Below, in pieces: positions 16,037 to 24,456 of a stretch of DNA of 64,000 nt. How positions within the stretch are numbered: the stretch's first letter is position 1; the number at the start of each line of letters is the position of its first letter. Source of the stretch: Clostridiales bacterium (GTDB taxonomy: Bacteria; Bacillota; Clostridia; Christensenellales; CAG-138); contig JAILNX010000027.1 of the NCBI GenBank assembly GCA_024691085.1, positions 62,001 through 126,000 of the forward strand, written 5' to 3'. Position numbers and translations under genes: made by a program. Under the pieces are notes generated by a model. The model made no database searches and was not told the DNA's origin. It saw only the letters and a program-made list of their open reading frames with translations.

Positions 16037-16114
16037 TGGGGTGAGTGGTGGGGCTCGAACCCACGACCTCCAGAGCCACAATCTGGCATTCTAGCCAACT
16101 GAACTACACCCACC
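16037..16114 (-). tRNA. tRNA-His (anticodon GTG)
   Basis: 78 nt including the extra 5' G(-1) opposite C73, anticodon loop TTGTGGC, T-loop TTCGAGC, CCA encoded. Confidence 0.95.
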
Positions 16115-16140
16115 ATGAGGCTGCTTTCGCCGATGAAAAA

Positions 16141-16217
16141 TGGCGCGCCTGCAGGGACTCGAACCCCGGGCCCACGGTTTAGAAGACCGTTGCTCTATCC
16201 ACCTGAGCTACAGGCGC
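16141..16217 (-). tRNA. tRNA-Arg (anticodon TCT)
   Basis: 77 nt, acceptor GCGCCTG with matching 3' strand, anticodon loop CTTCTAA, T-loop TTCGAGT, CCA encoded. First gene of the cluster. Confidence 0.95.
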
Positions 16218-16304
16218 ACGTCAACCTTTCCCTGCCGACGGGAAATCATTCTATCATTATTTCAAACCCTTGTCAACTGCTTTTATGAAATTAATGATAT
16301 ATAA

Positions 16305-16802
16305 TCACCTGTCCTCAAGGAACTTTTTCCTCACAACGCGGTACGCGGGGCGGTAAGCCTTTCTGTACTCCGCGGAGTGATGCACGGCGGGAAAGCCCGC
16401 CCTTTCCATATCGGAAATGAGCGCGTCGAGCTCCTCGCGCGGGAAGGGCAGTTCGAACCCATCAAGGCTGCTCATGAGCTCTTTAAAGCGCGTCCTGTCC
16501 CCCGCCGGCTCCGCGCTTTTCACGAACCAGTCGAGAAGCTCGTCCGGACCTACGTTATTCTTCTCAAGCGCCTTAAGATCCACCCGCGCCCAGCCGCCGC
16601 CGATATCCTCGTAAAGCGGGAGGTCCTCCTGTCCGACCTCGTTAAGCTCGCTCTCGAGCCATGCCCGCGCCGCCCCGCGATCCAAAACCGCGTGCGCGCA
16701 GCCGAACTCGTGCTGATAGACGAGCTTGTAAAGATCCTGCGCCCGCATTTTGGGATACATTTCGATATTCCGTTTAATTACTTTAAAAAGCTCCGCGTCC
16801 AT
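16305..16802 (-). CDS. Conserved hypothetical protein
   Basis: A 165-residue soluble protein. The start ATG at 16802 follows GGGAGGACGAAAA; the frame extends upstream to 16880 but that part overlaps the promoter of the divergent gene. Its N-terminal motif MRAQDLYKLVYQHEFGCAHA is characteristic of a family found in Clostridia whose function I do not know. The C-terminus ends in VHHSAEYRKAYRPAYRVVRK. His, Glu and Tyr residues are frequent, but no known catalytic motif appears. It is monocistronic and divergent from the fusion gene at 16904. Confidence 0.72.
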   Translation of the reverse strand: MDAELFKVIKRNIEMYPKMRAQDLYKLVYQHEFGCAHAVLDRGAARAWLESELNEVGQEDLPLYEDIGGGWARVDLKALEKNNVGPDELLDWFVKSAEPAGDRTRFKELMSSLDGFELPFPREELDALISDMERAGFPAVHHSAEYRKAYRPAYRVVRKKFLEDR

Positions 16803-16858
16803 TTTTCGTCCTCCCGTCCGATTATACCCCATTTGCCCTGAAAAATCATTATTTTTCG

Positions 16859-16886
16859 TTGAAAAAAGCCGAAAAAGCATTATAAT
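16859..16886 (+). promoter_or_regulatory. Promoter of the fusion gene
   Basis: TTGAAA (16859-16864), 16-bp spacer, TATAAT (16881-16886), only 17 bp before the start codon, with AAGGAGGG in between; the transcript leader would be about 10 nt or the start point internal to it. Confidence 0.5.
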
Positions 16887-16903
16887 AATCTCAAGGAGGG
16901 CTT

Positions 16904-19162
16904 ATGGACGCACTTAATAAACTCAAAGCGGGATTCGAGCAGCTCTGGCTCCCGCCCGATCGGAAAAAAGCGGGAGACGTTCTCCCTTCGTTAAAGCTCA
17001 CCTATGACGACATTCTTGACGCTGAAGCGCGTTTAAACCGCTTCGCACCGCTCATCGCGCGGCTCTTTCCCGAGACGGAGGCGGCGGGCGGTATCATCGA
17101 GTCGCCGCTTACGGAGATACCGCGGATGAAGGAAGCCCTCGGCCTTTCGGGCAGGCTCTTTTTAAAGCGGGATTCGGAGCTTCCCATCGCGGGCTCGGTG
17201 AAGGCGCGCGGCGGCATATACGAGGTGCTCCTTCACACCGAGGACATACTCGGGGAGGCTGTCTTTTCGATGAGCCCCGACGAGATAAGAGCGAGGCTTT
17301 CGGGCTATACCGTGCAGGTCGGCTCGACGGGCAACCTCGGCCTCTCGATCGGCATCATGAGCGCGGCGCTCGGCTACCGCGCGATCGTGCACATGTCTAG
17401 CGACGCGAAGGAGTGGAAAAAGGCGCTGCTTCGGGAGAAGGGCGTGACGGTCGTCGAGTACGCGGGTGATTATTCCTCCGCCGTGAAGTCAGGGCGCGAG
17501 GCGTCCGACGCCGATCCCATGAGCTATTTCGTGGACGACGAGAACTCGGCGCCGCTGTTTTTGGGCTACGCGGTCGCGGCTCTCCGGCTCAAAAAGCAGC
17601 TTGACGAGGCGGGCGTCGCGGTCGATAAGGAGCATCCCTTGAACGTATTCCTCCCCTGCGGAGTCGGCGGCGCTCCGGGCGGCGTCACGTTCGGCCTTAA
17701 GCACGTATTCGGCGACAGCGTGAACTGCTTCTTTGTCGAGCCCACCGAGGCGCCCTGCATGCTGGCGGCGTTCATAACGGGCGCGCCGATCCCCGTGACG
17801 GAGCTTTCGCTTTCGGGCAAAACGGAGGCGGACGGGCTCGCGGTCGGCACAGCGTCGAAGCTCGTTTACGATACGGTGAGGGACCTCGTTTCGGGTGAGA
17901 TCACGGTGAAAGACGACGCGCTTTTCCATTATCAGAACCTCCTTTACAGAAACGAAAAGCTGTTCATAGAGCCGTCGAGCGCGGCGGCGTTCGCGTTCGA
18001 ACGGTTCGCTTCCCCGGACATTCCCTCGGGAGAGAACTTGACGAATATCGCGTGGGCGACGGGCGGCAGACTCGTTCCCGAATCGGAGCGAAGAGCGCAG
18101 CTCGCAGTCAGAGTCGCGGCGGCGATAATACGCCGTGACGGAAGGATACTTATCTGCCAAAGGCCGGAAAACAAGGCGCGCGGCGGGCTGTGGGAGTTCC
18201 CCGGCGGCAAGCTGGAACGGAGCGAAACGGCGGAAGACGCGCTCGTGCGCGAGTGCCGCGAGGAGCTCGGCGTCGACGTGAAGCCGAAGTCGCTTTTCCT
18301 GGAAAGCTTCTATGACTACCCCGATATCTCCGTCCGGCTCTCGTTCTTAAACTCCTCCCTTCAGGACGGCGAACCCCGCCTTCTGGAGCACGCCGCGATA
18401 AAGTGGGTCAGGCCGGAGGAGCTTTCGGAATACGACTTCTGCCCCGCGGACAGCGGGATCGTCACGCGGCTCGTTCCCGGACAGGGGCTGATCGGAGGGC
18501 TAACTGAGAACGCCGATAAAGAGTACGCCGCGTTTCAGTCGGAGCTCATCCCCGGCGTCGATCCCGATCTGGTGCTCGGAGTGCGTCTGCCCGTAATGCG
18601 GAAGCTCGCGAGATCTTTTAAAGGCTCCGACGCTGCGGAGAGATTCATGTTCTCACTCCCCCACACCTATTATGACGAGAACATGCTCCATGCGATCCTT
18701 TTGAGCGAAATAAAGGACTATGACCGGGCGGTATACGAGCTTTCCGCGTTCCTTCCGTACGTTGACAACTGGGCGGTCTGCGACACGCTCCGTCCGAAGG
18801 CGTTCATAAAGCACAGGGCGGAGCTTTGGGAGCTCATTCCCGCATACCTCGCATCAAAGCACGAGTACACCGTCCGCTTCGGCGTCGAGATGCTCAAGGT
18901 GCATTTCCTCGATGAGGAATACGGTTTACGCGCGATGGAGCTCGCGTGTTCCGTCAAAAGGGACGAATACTATATCAAAATGATGAAGGCGTGGTTCTTC
19001 GCCGACGCCGCCATCAAGCGCTGGGACGAGGCGATCGGGTTCATAAAATCGGGCTTCGGCGACGGGGAGCTTCTTAAGATGACCGTGAGGAAGTGCCTCG
19101 ACAGCTTCCGCATACCGGAGGAGCGCAAGGAGATAATAAGAAATATCGGCAAAAGCTATTGA
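16904..19162 (+). CDS. Three-domain fusion: D-serine dehydratase / NUDIX (MutT) hydrolase / AlkD DNA glycosylase
   Basis: One 752-residue uninterrupted frame (RBS AAGGAGGG). Residues about 1-395 are a complete D-serine ammonia-lyase (DsdA): PLP lysine K100 in PIAGSVKARGGIYEVL, phosphate loop PCGVGGAPGG (251-260), and the family's C-terminal ATGGRLVPE. Residues about 400-525 are a NUDIX hydrolase like MutT: AAAIIRRDGRILICQRP, WEFPGGK, and the full Nudix box from G435 to V457 (G435, E441, R449, E450, E453, E454). Residues about 535-752 are an AlkD-type HEAT-repeat alkylpurine glycosylase with DNWAVCDTL, giving W623/D627, then R658 and W697 at the spacing of the AlkD active site. There is no start codon near either junction, although GGAGGG at 18494-18499 in the second linker looks like a fossil ribosome binding site. 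I know of no such fusion. Confidence 0.88.
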   Translation: MDALNKLKAGFEQLWLPPDRKKAGDVLPSLKLTYDDILDAEARLNRFAPLIARLFPETEAAGGIIESPLTEIPRMKEALGLSGRLFLKRDSELPIAGSVKARGGIYEVLLHTEDILGEAVFSMSPDEIRARLSGYTVQVGSTGNLGLSIGIMSAALGYRAIVHMSSDAKEWKKALLREKGVTVVEYAGDYSSAVKSGREASDADPMSYFVDDENSAPLFLGYAVAALRLKKQLDEAGVAVDKEHPLNVFLPCGVGGAPGGVTFGLKHVFGDSVNCFFVEPTEAPCMLAAFITGAPIPVTELSLSGKTEADGLAVGTASKLVYDTVRDLVSGEITVKDDALFHYQNLLYRNEKLFIEPSSAAAFAFERFASPDIPSGENLTNIAWATGGRLVPESERRAQLAVRVAAAIIRRDGRILICQRPENKARGGLWEFPGGKLERSETAEDALVRECREELGVDVKPKSLFLESFYDYPDISVRLSFLNSSLQDGEPRLLEHAAIKWVRPEELSEYDFCPADSGIVTRLVPGQGLIGGLTENADKEYAAFQSELIPGVDPDLVLGVRLPVMRKLARSFKGSDAAERFMFSLPHTYYDENMLHAILLSEIKDYDRAVYELSAFLPYVDNWAVCDTLRPKAFIKHRAELWELIPAYLASKHEYTVRFGVEMLKVHFLDEEYGLRAMELACSVKRDEYYIKMMKAWFFADAAIKRWDEAIGFIKSGFGDGELLKMTVRKCLDSFRIPEERKEIIRNIGKSY

Positions 19163-19187
19163 GAAAAATGACGAATCGTTGTATAAT
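19159..19187 (+). promoter_or_regulatory. Promoter of the zinc-ribbon gene
   Basis: TTGAGA (19159-19164, overlapping the fusion gene's stop), 17 bp, TATAAT (19182-19187). Confidence 0.55.
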
Positions 19188-19217
19188 GAAGTCAGATGAT
19201 TTCGGGAGGTGCTTTGA

Positions 19218-19883
19218 TTGAGCATTGTCGCCGCAAAATGCCCCGTCTGCGGGCGTGATATCGGCTTCGACGAGACGGCCGCCGAATACACCTGCATATT
19301 CTGCGGAGCGCGCCTTAAGACCGCCGCCCTCAAATGCGAGAAGCCGGTCAAGGCCGCCGACCGGGCCGCCGGACGGACGGAGGCGCATTCCGACGTCGCC
19401 GCCGTATTCGAGAGGCACGTCGGGAAGGTCACGGACAGGGACAGGGTCACCGCCGAGGGGCTTTCCGAGGAGGAGATCCAGGCCGAGCTTTCGCGCAAGG
19501 TGGGACTCAAGGAGGAGCTTCGCCGCACGGTCAAGGAGATCGACGCTTTAAGTAAGAAGCGCGATCCCATCAAGGCTATGGGCAAGCGCATGAACAAGGC
19601 ATTCGCTTTCGCCGGATTATTCCTCGCAATAGCTCTGATCGCGTTCTTCTTCGTGTTCGGCTCGGCTGAAAAATACAGGACGCCCGTCATGATCGCGTCC
19701 GCCGTCGTGTTCGTTCTGGGCCTTGCGCTCATCGTCTACGCGGCGGTCAGGAAGCGCAGGGTCGCCTCCGACGGCGAAAAGCTGGAGGAGAACATCACCG
19801 CGAAGAAGTCAAAGCGCGACGGGATAATCGACGAGCTGAACGCGATAAACAAAAAGCTCGGCATCCATCATCACGATAAATAA
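19218..19883 (+). CDS. Zinc-ribbon, coiled-coil membrane protein of unknown function
   Basis: A 221-residue protein read from a TTG at 19218 with GGGAGGT 7 bp upstream; no ATG is available before the zinc motif. C8-x2-C11 and C26-x2-C29 (KCPVCGR ... CIFCGAR) form a rubredoxin-like zinc ribbon. A charged helical segment (about 60-110) precedes two transmembrane helices (about 115-137 and 146-168, a hairpin) and a second charged helical tail. Both soluble ends would be cytoplasmic. No family is recognised beyond the ribbon. Confidence 0.7.
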   Translation: MSIVAAKCPVCGRDIGFDETAAEYTCIFCGARLKTAALKCEKPVKAADRAAGRTEAHSDVAAVFERHVGKVTDRDRVTAEGLSEEEIQAELSRKVGLKEELRRTVKEIDALSKKRDPIKAMGKRMNKAFAFAGLFLAIALIAFFFVFGSAEKYRTPVMIASAVVFVLGLALIVYAAVRKRRVASDGEKLEENITAKKSKRDGIIDELNAINKKLGIHHHDK

Positions 19884-19900
19884 TATATTTTAAATTTTCG

Positions 19901-19925
19901 GGAACCTCTTTAGGGGTTCCTTCGT
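19901..19925 (+). terminator. Terminator-like hairpin after zinc-ribbon gene
   Basis: GGAACCTC-TTTA-GGGGTTCC with a weak T tract (TTCGTT). Confidence 0.5.
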
Positions 19926-20004
19926 TATATAGTCGAAAGGCGATGAAAGTCCCCCAAACAACCACACCTTTCAAACATTCGATCCCTCCAATATTGCAAG
20001 GACA

Positions 20005-20042
20005 AAAGCCCGGACATGCCAGCGTCCGGGCTTTGTCTTTTT
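20005..20042 (+). terminator. Second hairpin with T-run
   Basis: AAAGCCCGGAC / GTCCGGGCTTT 11-bp arms, 8-nt loop, then TGTCTTTTT. Between the two terminators (19926-20004) nothing coding is visible, so a short RNA ending here is possible. Confidence 0.65.
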
Positions 20043-20131
20043 GGTTTTAAAAAAAACGAATAATCGCGCCTCCGATTGCGGATACTCATAAAAAAAGAGC
20101 GGCTGAGCCCGCTTGAAAAATCGGAGGTAAT

Positions 20132-20611
20132 ATGCGAATTTTCATTAAAAAGCTTCTGCCCGTGCTCCTCGCGGTCGTTCTGATCGCGGGCTTTGCGGGC
20201 TGCCACGCCAGGACGGACGGCAAAAATCCCGCCGTCTCGAACAGTCCCAAGACCTCGGCGGCGCCTTCGGGGTCCCCCATGGCTTCCGCCTCTCCCGGCG
20301 CGAACGAAACGGAAAGCCCCATGGGCTCCGCTTCGCCGTCGGGCTCGCCCATGACGAGCGGTAACCCCTCTGACATGATCGAGGGCTTCATGGAGGGCGT
20401 GGTCGTCGATCCCGCCGACGCGCCTTTTGCGGTCGAGACGCTGTCCCGTCACGCGGATTACAAGGATCTTGCGATCCAGTCCATCACCTACAAGCTCTAT
20501 GAGGAGCGCCAGGCGTACTACGTGATCCTGCAGGGCGAGGGCGACGCGTCGATACGCGTGTACGTCTTCCCCGACGGCAAGGTCATTCCCGCTGAGGGCG
20601 AGAACGGTTAA
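20132..20611 (+). CDS. Small lipoprotein with Ser/Pro repeat linker
   Basis: A 159-residue secreted lipoprotein. The signal peptide (KKLLPVLLAVVLIAGFAGC) has its lipid Cys at residue 24. Residues about 30-78 are a low-complexity linker built from imperfect 'SPMxSASP' units (SPMASASP, SPMGSASP, SPMTS). The C-terminal part (about 85-159) is a small alpha/beta domain with 'DLAIQSITYKLYEERQAYYV' and 'SIRVYVFPDGKVIPAEG', reminiscent of PepSY-like folds but not clearly so. RBS GGAGGT. It stands alone between terminators. Confidence 0.72.
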   Translation: MRIFIKKLLPVLLAVVLIAGFAGCHARTDGKNPAVSNSPKTSAAPSGSPMASASPGANETESPMGSASPSGSPMTSGNPSDMIEGFMEGVVVDPADAPFAVETLSRHADYKDLAIQSITYKLYEERQAYYVILQGEGDASIRVYVFPDGKVIPAEGENG

Positions 20612-20626
20612 GGCCGTTATTAACGT

Positions 20627-20655
20627 AAAAACTCCGCCGTACTGCGGAGTTTTTT
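20627..20655 (+). terminator. Terminator (ACTCCGC type)
   Basis: AAAACTCCGC / GCGGAGTTTT arms followed by T. One of four terminators in the window with the same arms (also 34484, 53418, 54604). Confidence 0.82.
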
Positions 20656-20661
20656 TCGTCC

Positions 20662-22002
20662 TTATAAGCGGCTTTTCTCCTTGCGCGCGAGGTATAAAAA
20701 CACCGCGAAGCACATGACGATCTGCACGACCGTGGAGCAGGGAGTGGCAAGACCGATGAGAAACAGCGAGCCGCCGCCGAAACGCCGCATAATAAACGCG
20801 ACGGGTATCCTTACGAGGAACGCTCCCGCGACGCCCTGGATCATGACGAACGTCGTTTTCTGGATGCCGTTGAAGTATCCGATAAAGCAGAAAAGGAAGC
20901 AGGTCAGAAGGCAGTCTATCGCGTAGGCCTTAAGGTATTCCCACGCGTTCACGACCGCCTCGGCGTCGTTTGAAAAGACGCCCGCGAGGAGATCTCCGCG
21001 GAAGAACGTGAGCGCAAACATGGCCGCTCCGAAGAAGAATGAGACCATGATCCCGACCCTTAACGCCTTTTTCGCCCTGTCAAAGAGTCCCGCGCCGTAA
21101 TTCTGCGCGACGAACGCGGACATCGACTGCATGAACGCCGCGGGTACAAGCATGATGAACGCGCAGACCTTCTCGGCAACGCCCACGCCGGCAGAAGCCG
21201 TAACGCCAAGCCCGTTCACGATCGCGAGCAGTACGAGGAAGGATATGCCTACGAGGAAATCCTGCAGAGCGATGGGTGTGCCTATGCGGAATATCGAAGC
21301 CGCTTCCCGCTTTTTCAGCCGGACGTGCTTCCTTGAAAACTCAAACGGCAGCCTGACCTTTCGTATGATAACGAGCGAAATGACGACGCTTACGAGCTGC
21401 GCGGCGACCGTTGCGAGCGCCGCTCCCGAAGCCCCGAGCCCAAGCACGGCGACGAACAGAAGGTCGCCCAGGATGTTGAACACGCAGGCGATCCCGACGG
21501 CAATGAGCGGCGTTTTGGAATCTCCGAGTCCGCGGAATATGCTGCCGAGAAGGTTGTACGCCGTTATGACGAGAAAGCCCGATCCGCATATCCTCAAATA
21601 GCTTACGGTTACGTCGAAGGCTTCCTCCGGCGCGTGCATGATCTTCGCGAGGGGCACCGCAAAAAAGACCGTGACTACGGTAAAGACCGCCCCGAGGATC
21701 GCGAATATCACAAGCCCCGTGCCGATGATCCGGGCGGCGTCGTCGTGAAGCTTCTGTCCGATCTTCTGCCCGACGGCGACCGTTATGCCCATTGAAAAGC
21801 TCACGATAAGGTTCGTGAGCGTCATGATCATCTGCGAACCGGTCGAGACGGCGGAAACGTCGGCGTTAGTGCAGAACCTGCCCACTACAAGCAGGTCGAC
21901 GGCTCCGTACATTGCCTGCAAAAACATCGCAAACAGCACCGGAAGCATGAACCTTATGAGCTTTCCCAGTATCGCGCCGCTTGTAAAATCGTTGTTCTTC
22001 AT
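20662..22002 (-). CDS. MATE family multidrug/Na+ antiporter
   Basis: About 446 residues with twelve hydrophobic segments in two homologous halves. The start MKNNDFTSGAILGKLIRFML, the loop QAMYGAVDLLVVGRF, and 'ATVAAQLVSVVISLVII' are typical of the DinF/NorM-like MATE group. The ATG at 22002 is preferred because the family begins just before 'I...L'; the longer frame to 22044 has no supporting RBS. It likely exports cationic drugs or metabolites in exchange for Na+ or H+. It faces the lipoprotein terminator at its 3' end. Confidence 0.88.
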   Translation of the reverse strand: MKNNDFTSGAILGKLIRFMLPVLFAMFLQAMYGAVDLLVVGRFCTNADVSAVSTGSQMIMTLTNLIVSFSMGITVAVGQKIGQKLHDDAARIIGTGLVIFAILGAVFTVVTVFFAVPLAKIMHAPEEAFDVTVSYLRICGSGFLVITAYNLLGSIFRGLGDSKTPLIAVGIACVFNILGDLLFVAVLGLGASGAALATVAAQLVSVVISLVIIRKVRLPFEFSRKHVRLKKREAASIFRIGTPIALQDFLVGISFLVLLAIVNGLGVTASAGVGVAEKVCAFIMLVPAAFMQSMSAFVAQNYGAGLFDRAKKALRVGIMVSFFFGAAMFALTFFRGDLLAGVFSNDAEAVVNAWEYLKAYAIDCLLTCFLFCFIGYFNGIQKTTFVMIQGVAGAFLVRIPVAFIMRRFGGGSLFLIGLATPCSTVVQIVMCFAVFLYLARKEKSRL

Positions 22003-22043
22003 ACGCCTGATTTGGTGAGCTCCGCCCTGCGGGCGGGAGAACA

Positions 22044-22107
22044 CCTGACTGCTGATTGCTAATTGCTAATTGCTAATTGCTAATTCCTGACTCCTGACTC
22101 CTCACTT
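22044..22107. repeat. Long 7-bp-period tandem repeat
   Basis: About four ATTGCTA units (22055 onward) flow into TCCTGAC TCCTGAC TCCTCAC units. The block lies between MATE and mutS2 and overlaps the TGA stop of mutS2 (22102-22104). Confidence 0.85.
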
Positions 22108-24456
22108 CACCGTCACCACGGTCACGCCGTAGTCGCCCTCGCCGTAGTTGCCGTTCCGGAAAGCCTTCACGCGAGGGTGATTCTTAAGGTAAAGCTGGAT
22201 GCCGGCGCGGAGCGCGCCCGTGCCCTTGCCGTGGATTATCGAGACCTCGGTGAGCCCCTGGCGCCTGCAGCCGTCGAGGTACCTGTCCACGACGGGCTTC
22301 GCGTCCTCGACCATCATGCCCCTTATGTCGAGCTCGAGCCCGACCGTGCTCTCGGGGGAGTATTCGACCTTGGTGTTCCCCGCCGCCTGCTCCTTCGCCA
22401 TTATCTCGCGGAGATCGTTGAGCTTCACGTTCAGCTTGATTATTCCGACCTGCACGGGCACCTCGCCGTTTTTGGCCTTGCCGATGACGGTGCCGTCCTT
22501 ATCGAGCGAAACGACGTGGACGCTCTGACCCGGAGTAACGAACTTCGGCGCCTCGCCATAGGCGGCCTTCTCGTCCTGAGCGGTCTCGTAAAGCTCCTTA
22601 TCCTTCTCCCTTACGGCGTCGCGCGCCTTCTGGATCGCCCTGTCGGCGGCCCTCTGGTCGATGTTCTTCATGGAGCGGATCTCGTTGACGACGCTCTCGA
22701 GCTCGCGCTTGGCGTCGAGGACGATCTTCCTTGCCTCCTCCTTGGCCTTAAGGCGCATCTCGGCCTTGTCCCTTTCGAACTTCTTAAGCTCCTCGCGCAT
22801 ATCGGCGCGGAGCGCGTCGAGCTCGCGCCTTGCGTTTTCGGCCTCGAGGCGTTCCTTTTCCGCCTTCTGCTTCTCGTTCTCGGCGCTCGTGAGTACCGAC
22901 TCGAAATCGACGTTCTCGGTGGATAAAAACTCCCTCGCGCGGTCGATGATGTAATCGCTCATGCCGAGGCGCTTCGAGATCTCGAAGGCGTTCGACTTGC
23001 CGGGTATGCCGATGAACAGGCGGTAGGTCGGGGCGAGGCGGTCGACGTCGAACTCCATCGACGCGTTCTGCATGCCCTCGTGCGTGAGCGCAAACGCCTT
23101 GATCTCGGAATAGTGCGTTGTTGCGGCGGTGCGGCAGTTCCTCGAATGGAGCTCCTCAAGTATGCTCATAGCGAGCGCGGCGCCCTCTACGGGATCCGTG
23201 CCGGCTCCGAGCTCGTCAAGGAGTATGAGCGAGCGGTCGTCCGCGTTTTCGAGTATCGACACAATGTTCTTCATGTGGCTCGAGAAGGTGGAGAGGCTCT
23301 GCTCGATCGACTGCTCGTCGCCGATGTCCGCCGCGACGTTTTCGAAAATCGCCATCTCTGTGCCGACGTCCGCGGGGACGAAGAGTCCCGCCTGCGCCAT
23401 CAGCGTGAAGAGGCCGATCGTCTTTAGGGTGACCGTTTTGCCGCCCGTGTTGGGGCCCGTCACGATGAGCGTCGTGAAGTCGCCGCCCAGCCACACGTCG
23501 ATGGGAACGACCTTCTCGCGCGGGATGAGCGGGTGCCTGCCCCTCTTTATCATTATCCTGCCCTCGGAGTTCAGCTTCGGGCTGACGGCGCGCATATCCT
23601 TCGCTAGCTTGGCTTTCGCAAACGAAAGGTCGATCACGCCGAGAGTCATAAGATCCTGATAGATGTCGTTCGCGGAGGGCTTCAGCATCTCGGTCAGCTC
23701 GGTAAGTATGCGCTCGACCTCCGCCGCCTCCTCCATGACCAGCTTCTTGTACTCGTTTCCGAGCTCCACGACCGCCGACGGCTCGATGAAGAGCGTCGCG
23801 CCCGTGCCCGACTGGTCGTGTATGAGGCCGGGTATGTTCTGGCGGTATTCCTGCTTTACGGGCACGACGAAGCGCCCGTTCCTTATCGTCACCAGCGCGT
23901 CCTGGAGGTATTTCGAATAGGTCGGCGAGTGGATCATGTCGTTCAGCTTCTGCCTGACCTTTTCGTTCGCGAGCTTCATCTGCCGCCTTATCCTCGAAAG
24001 CGCGGGCGACGCCCCGTCGAAAACCTCGTCCTCGGAAAGGATACAGCGGTTGATCTCGTCCTCGATCGCGCTGAAGGTCATAAGCCCGCCCGCGAGGTTA
24101 TAAAGCCCCGGCGTCTTTTCGGACGCGTCATTAGTCAGAAGCTGCTCGCGGCAGACGCGTATCGCCCTTAAGCACTTCGCGACGGAAAGAAGCTCGCCGC
24201 AGCCCAGGTGCAGTACGGCGTTCACCCTTTTTAGCGCGGAGCGCATATCGGGGTAGTCGTCGACCGGGGACGTCCCCGTCCTTAAAAAGTGCGTTTCCGC
24301 CTCCTCGGTGAGCTTGAGCTCCGCGCGCACGTCGTCGGGCTCGTCGAAGGGCTTCAGCGCGTCCGCAAGCTCGCGGCTCACGCAGCAGCCGCATTTTAAG
24401 CGGAGCTCGGCCTTTATCTTGTTGAATTCAAGCGTGTTTAAAACCTTTTCGTTCAT
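22102..24456 (-). CDS. mutS2: MutS2 endonuclease/ATPase
   Basis: A 784-residue protein. The ATG at 24456 starts the usual MNEKVLNTLEFNKIKAELRL. A longer frame upstream is only shadow sequence of the preceding gene. It carries the MutS core/lever and ATPase with Walker A TGPNTGGKTVTLKT (about 330-345), a coiled coil rich in Glu/Lys/Arg (about 510-620), a KOW-like segment, and the C-terminal Smr nuclease domain (LDIRGMMVEDA ... IIHGKGTGALR). MutS2 rescues collided ribosomes and/or limits recombination, not mismatch repair. Start and preceding stop overlap (ATGA), coupling it to the U32 gene. Its stop lies inside a tandem repeat. Confidence 0.94.
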   Translation of the reverse strand: MNEKVLNTLEFNKIKAELRLKCGCCVSRELADALKPFDEPDDVRAELKLTEEAETHFLRTGTSPVDDYPDMRSALKRVNAVLHLGCGELLSVAKCLRAIRVCREQLLTNDASEKTPGLYNLAGGLMTFSAIEDEINRCILSEDEVFDGASPALSRIRRQMKLANEKVRQKLNDMIHSPTYSKYLQDALVTIRNGRFVVPVKQEYRQNIPGLIHDQSGTGATLFIEPSAVVELGNEYKKLVMEEAAEVERILTELTEMLKPSANDIYQDLMTLGVIDLSFAKAKLAKDMRAVSPKLNSEGRIMIKRGRHPLIPREKVVPIDVWLGGDFTTLIVTGPNTGGKTVTLKTIGLFTLMAQAGLFVPADVGTEMAIFENVAADIGDEQSIEQSLSTFSSHMKNIVSILENADDRSLILLDELGAGTDPVEGAALAMSILEELHSRNCRTAATTHYSEIKAFALTHEGMQNASMEFDVDRLAPTYRLFIGIPGKSNAFEISKRLGMSDYIIDRAREFLSTENVDFESVLTSAENEKQKAEKERLEAENARRELDALRADMREELKKFERDKAEMRLKAKEEARKIVLDAKRELESVVNEIRSMKNIDQRAADRAIQKARDAVREKDKELYETAQDEKAAYGEAPKFVTPGQSVHVVSLDKDGTVIGKAKNGEVPVQVGIIKLNVKLNDLREIMAKEQAAGNTKVEYSPESTVGLELDIRGMMVEDAKPVVDRYLDGCRRQGLTEVSIIHGKGTGALRAGIQLYLKNHPRVKAFRNGNYGEGDYGVTVVTVK

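Noticed and set aside
16305..16880. Longer start for the conserved unknown at 16802
   Set aside because: The additional 26 codons overlap the promoter of the divergent gene and have no RBS, while ATG 16802 follows GGGAGG.
22044..22107. Possible CRISPR-like repeat array
   Set aside because: Units are 7 bp with no spacers, and no cas gene is in the window.
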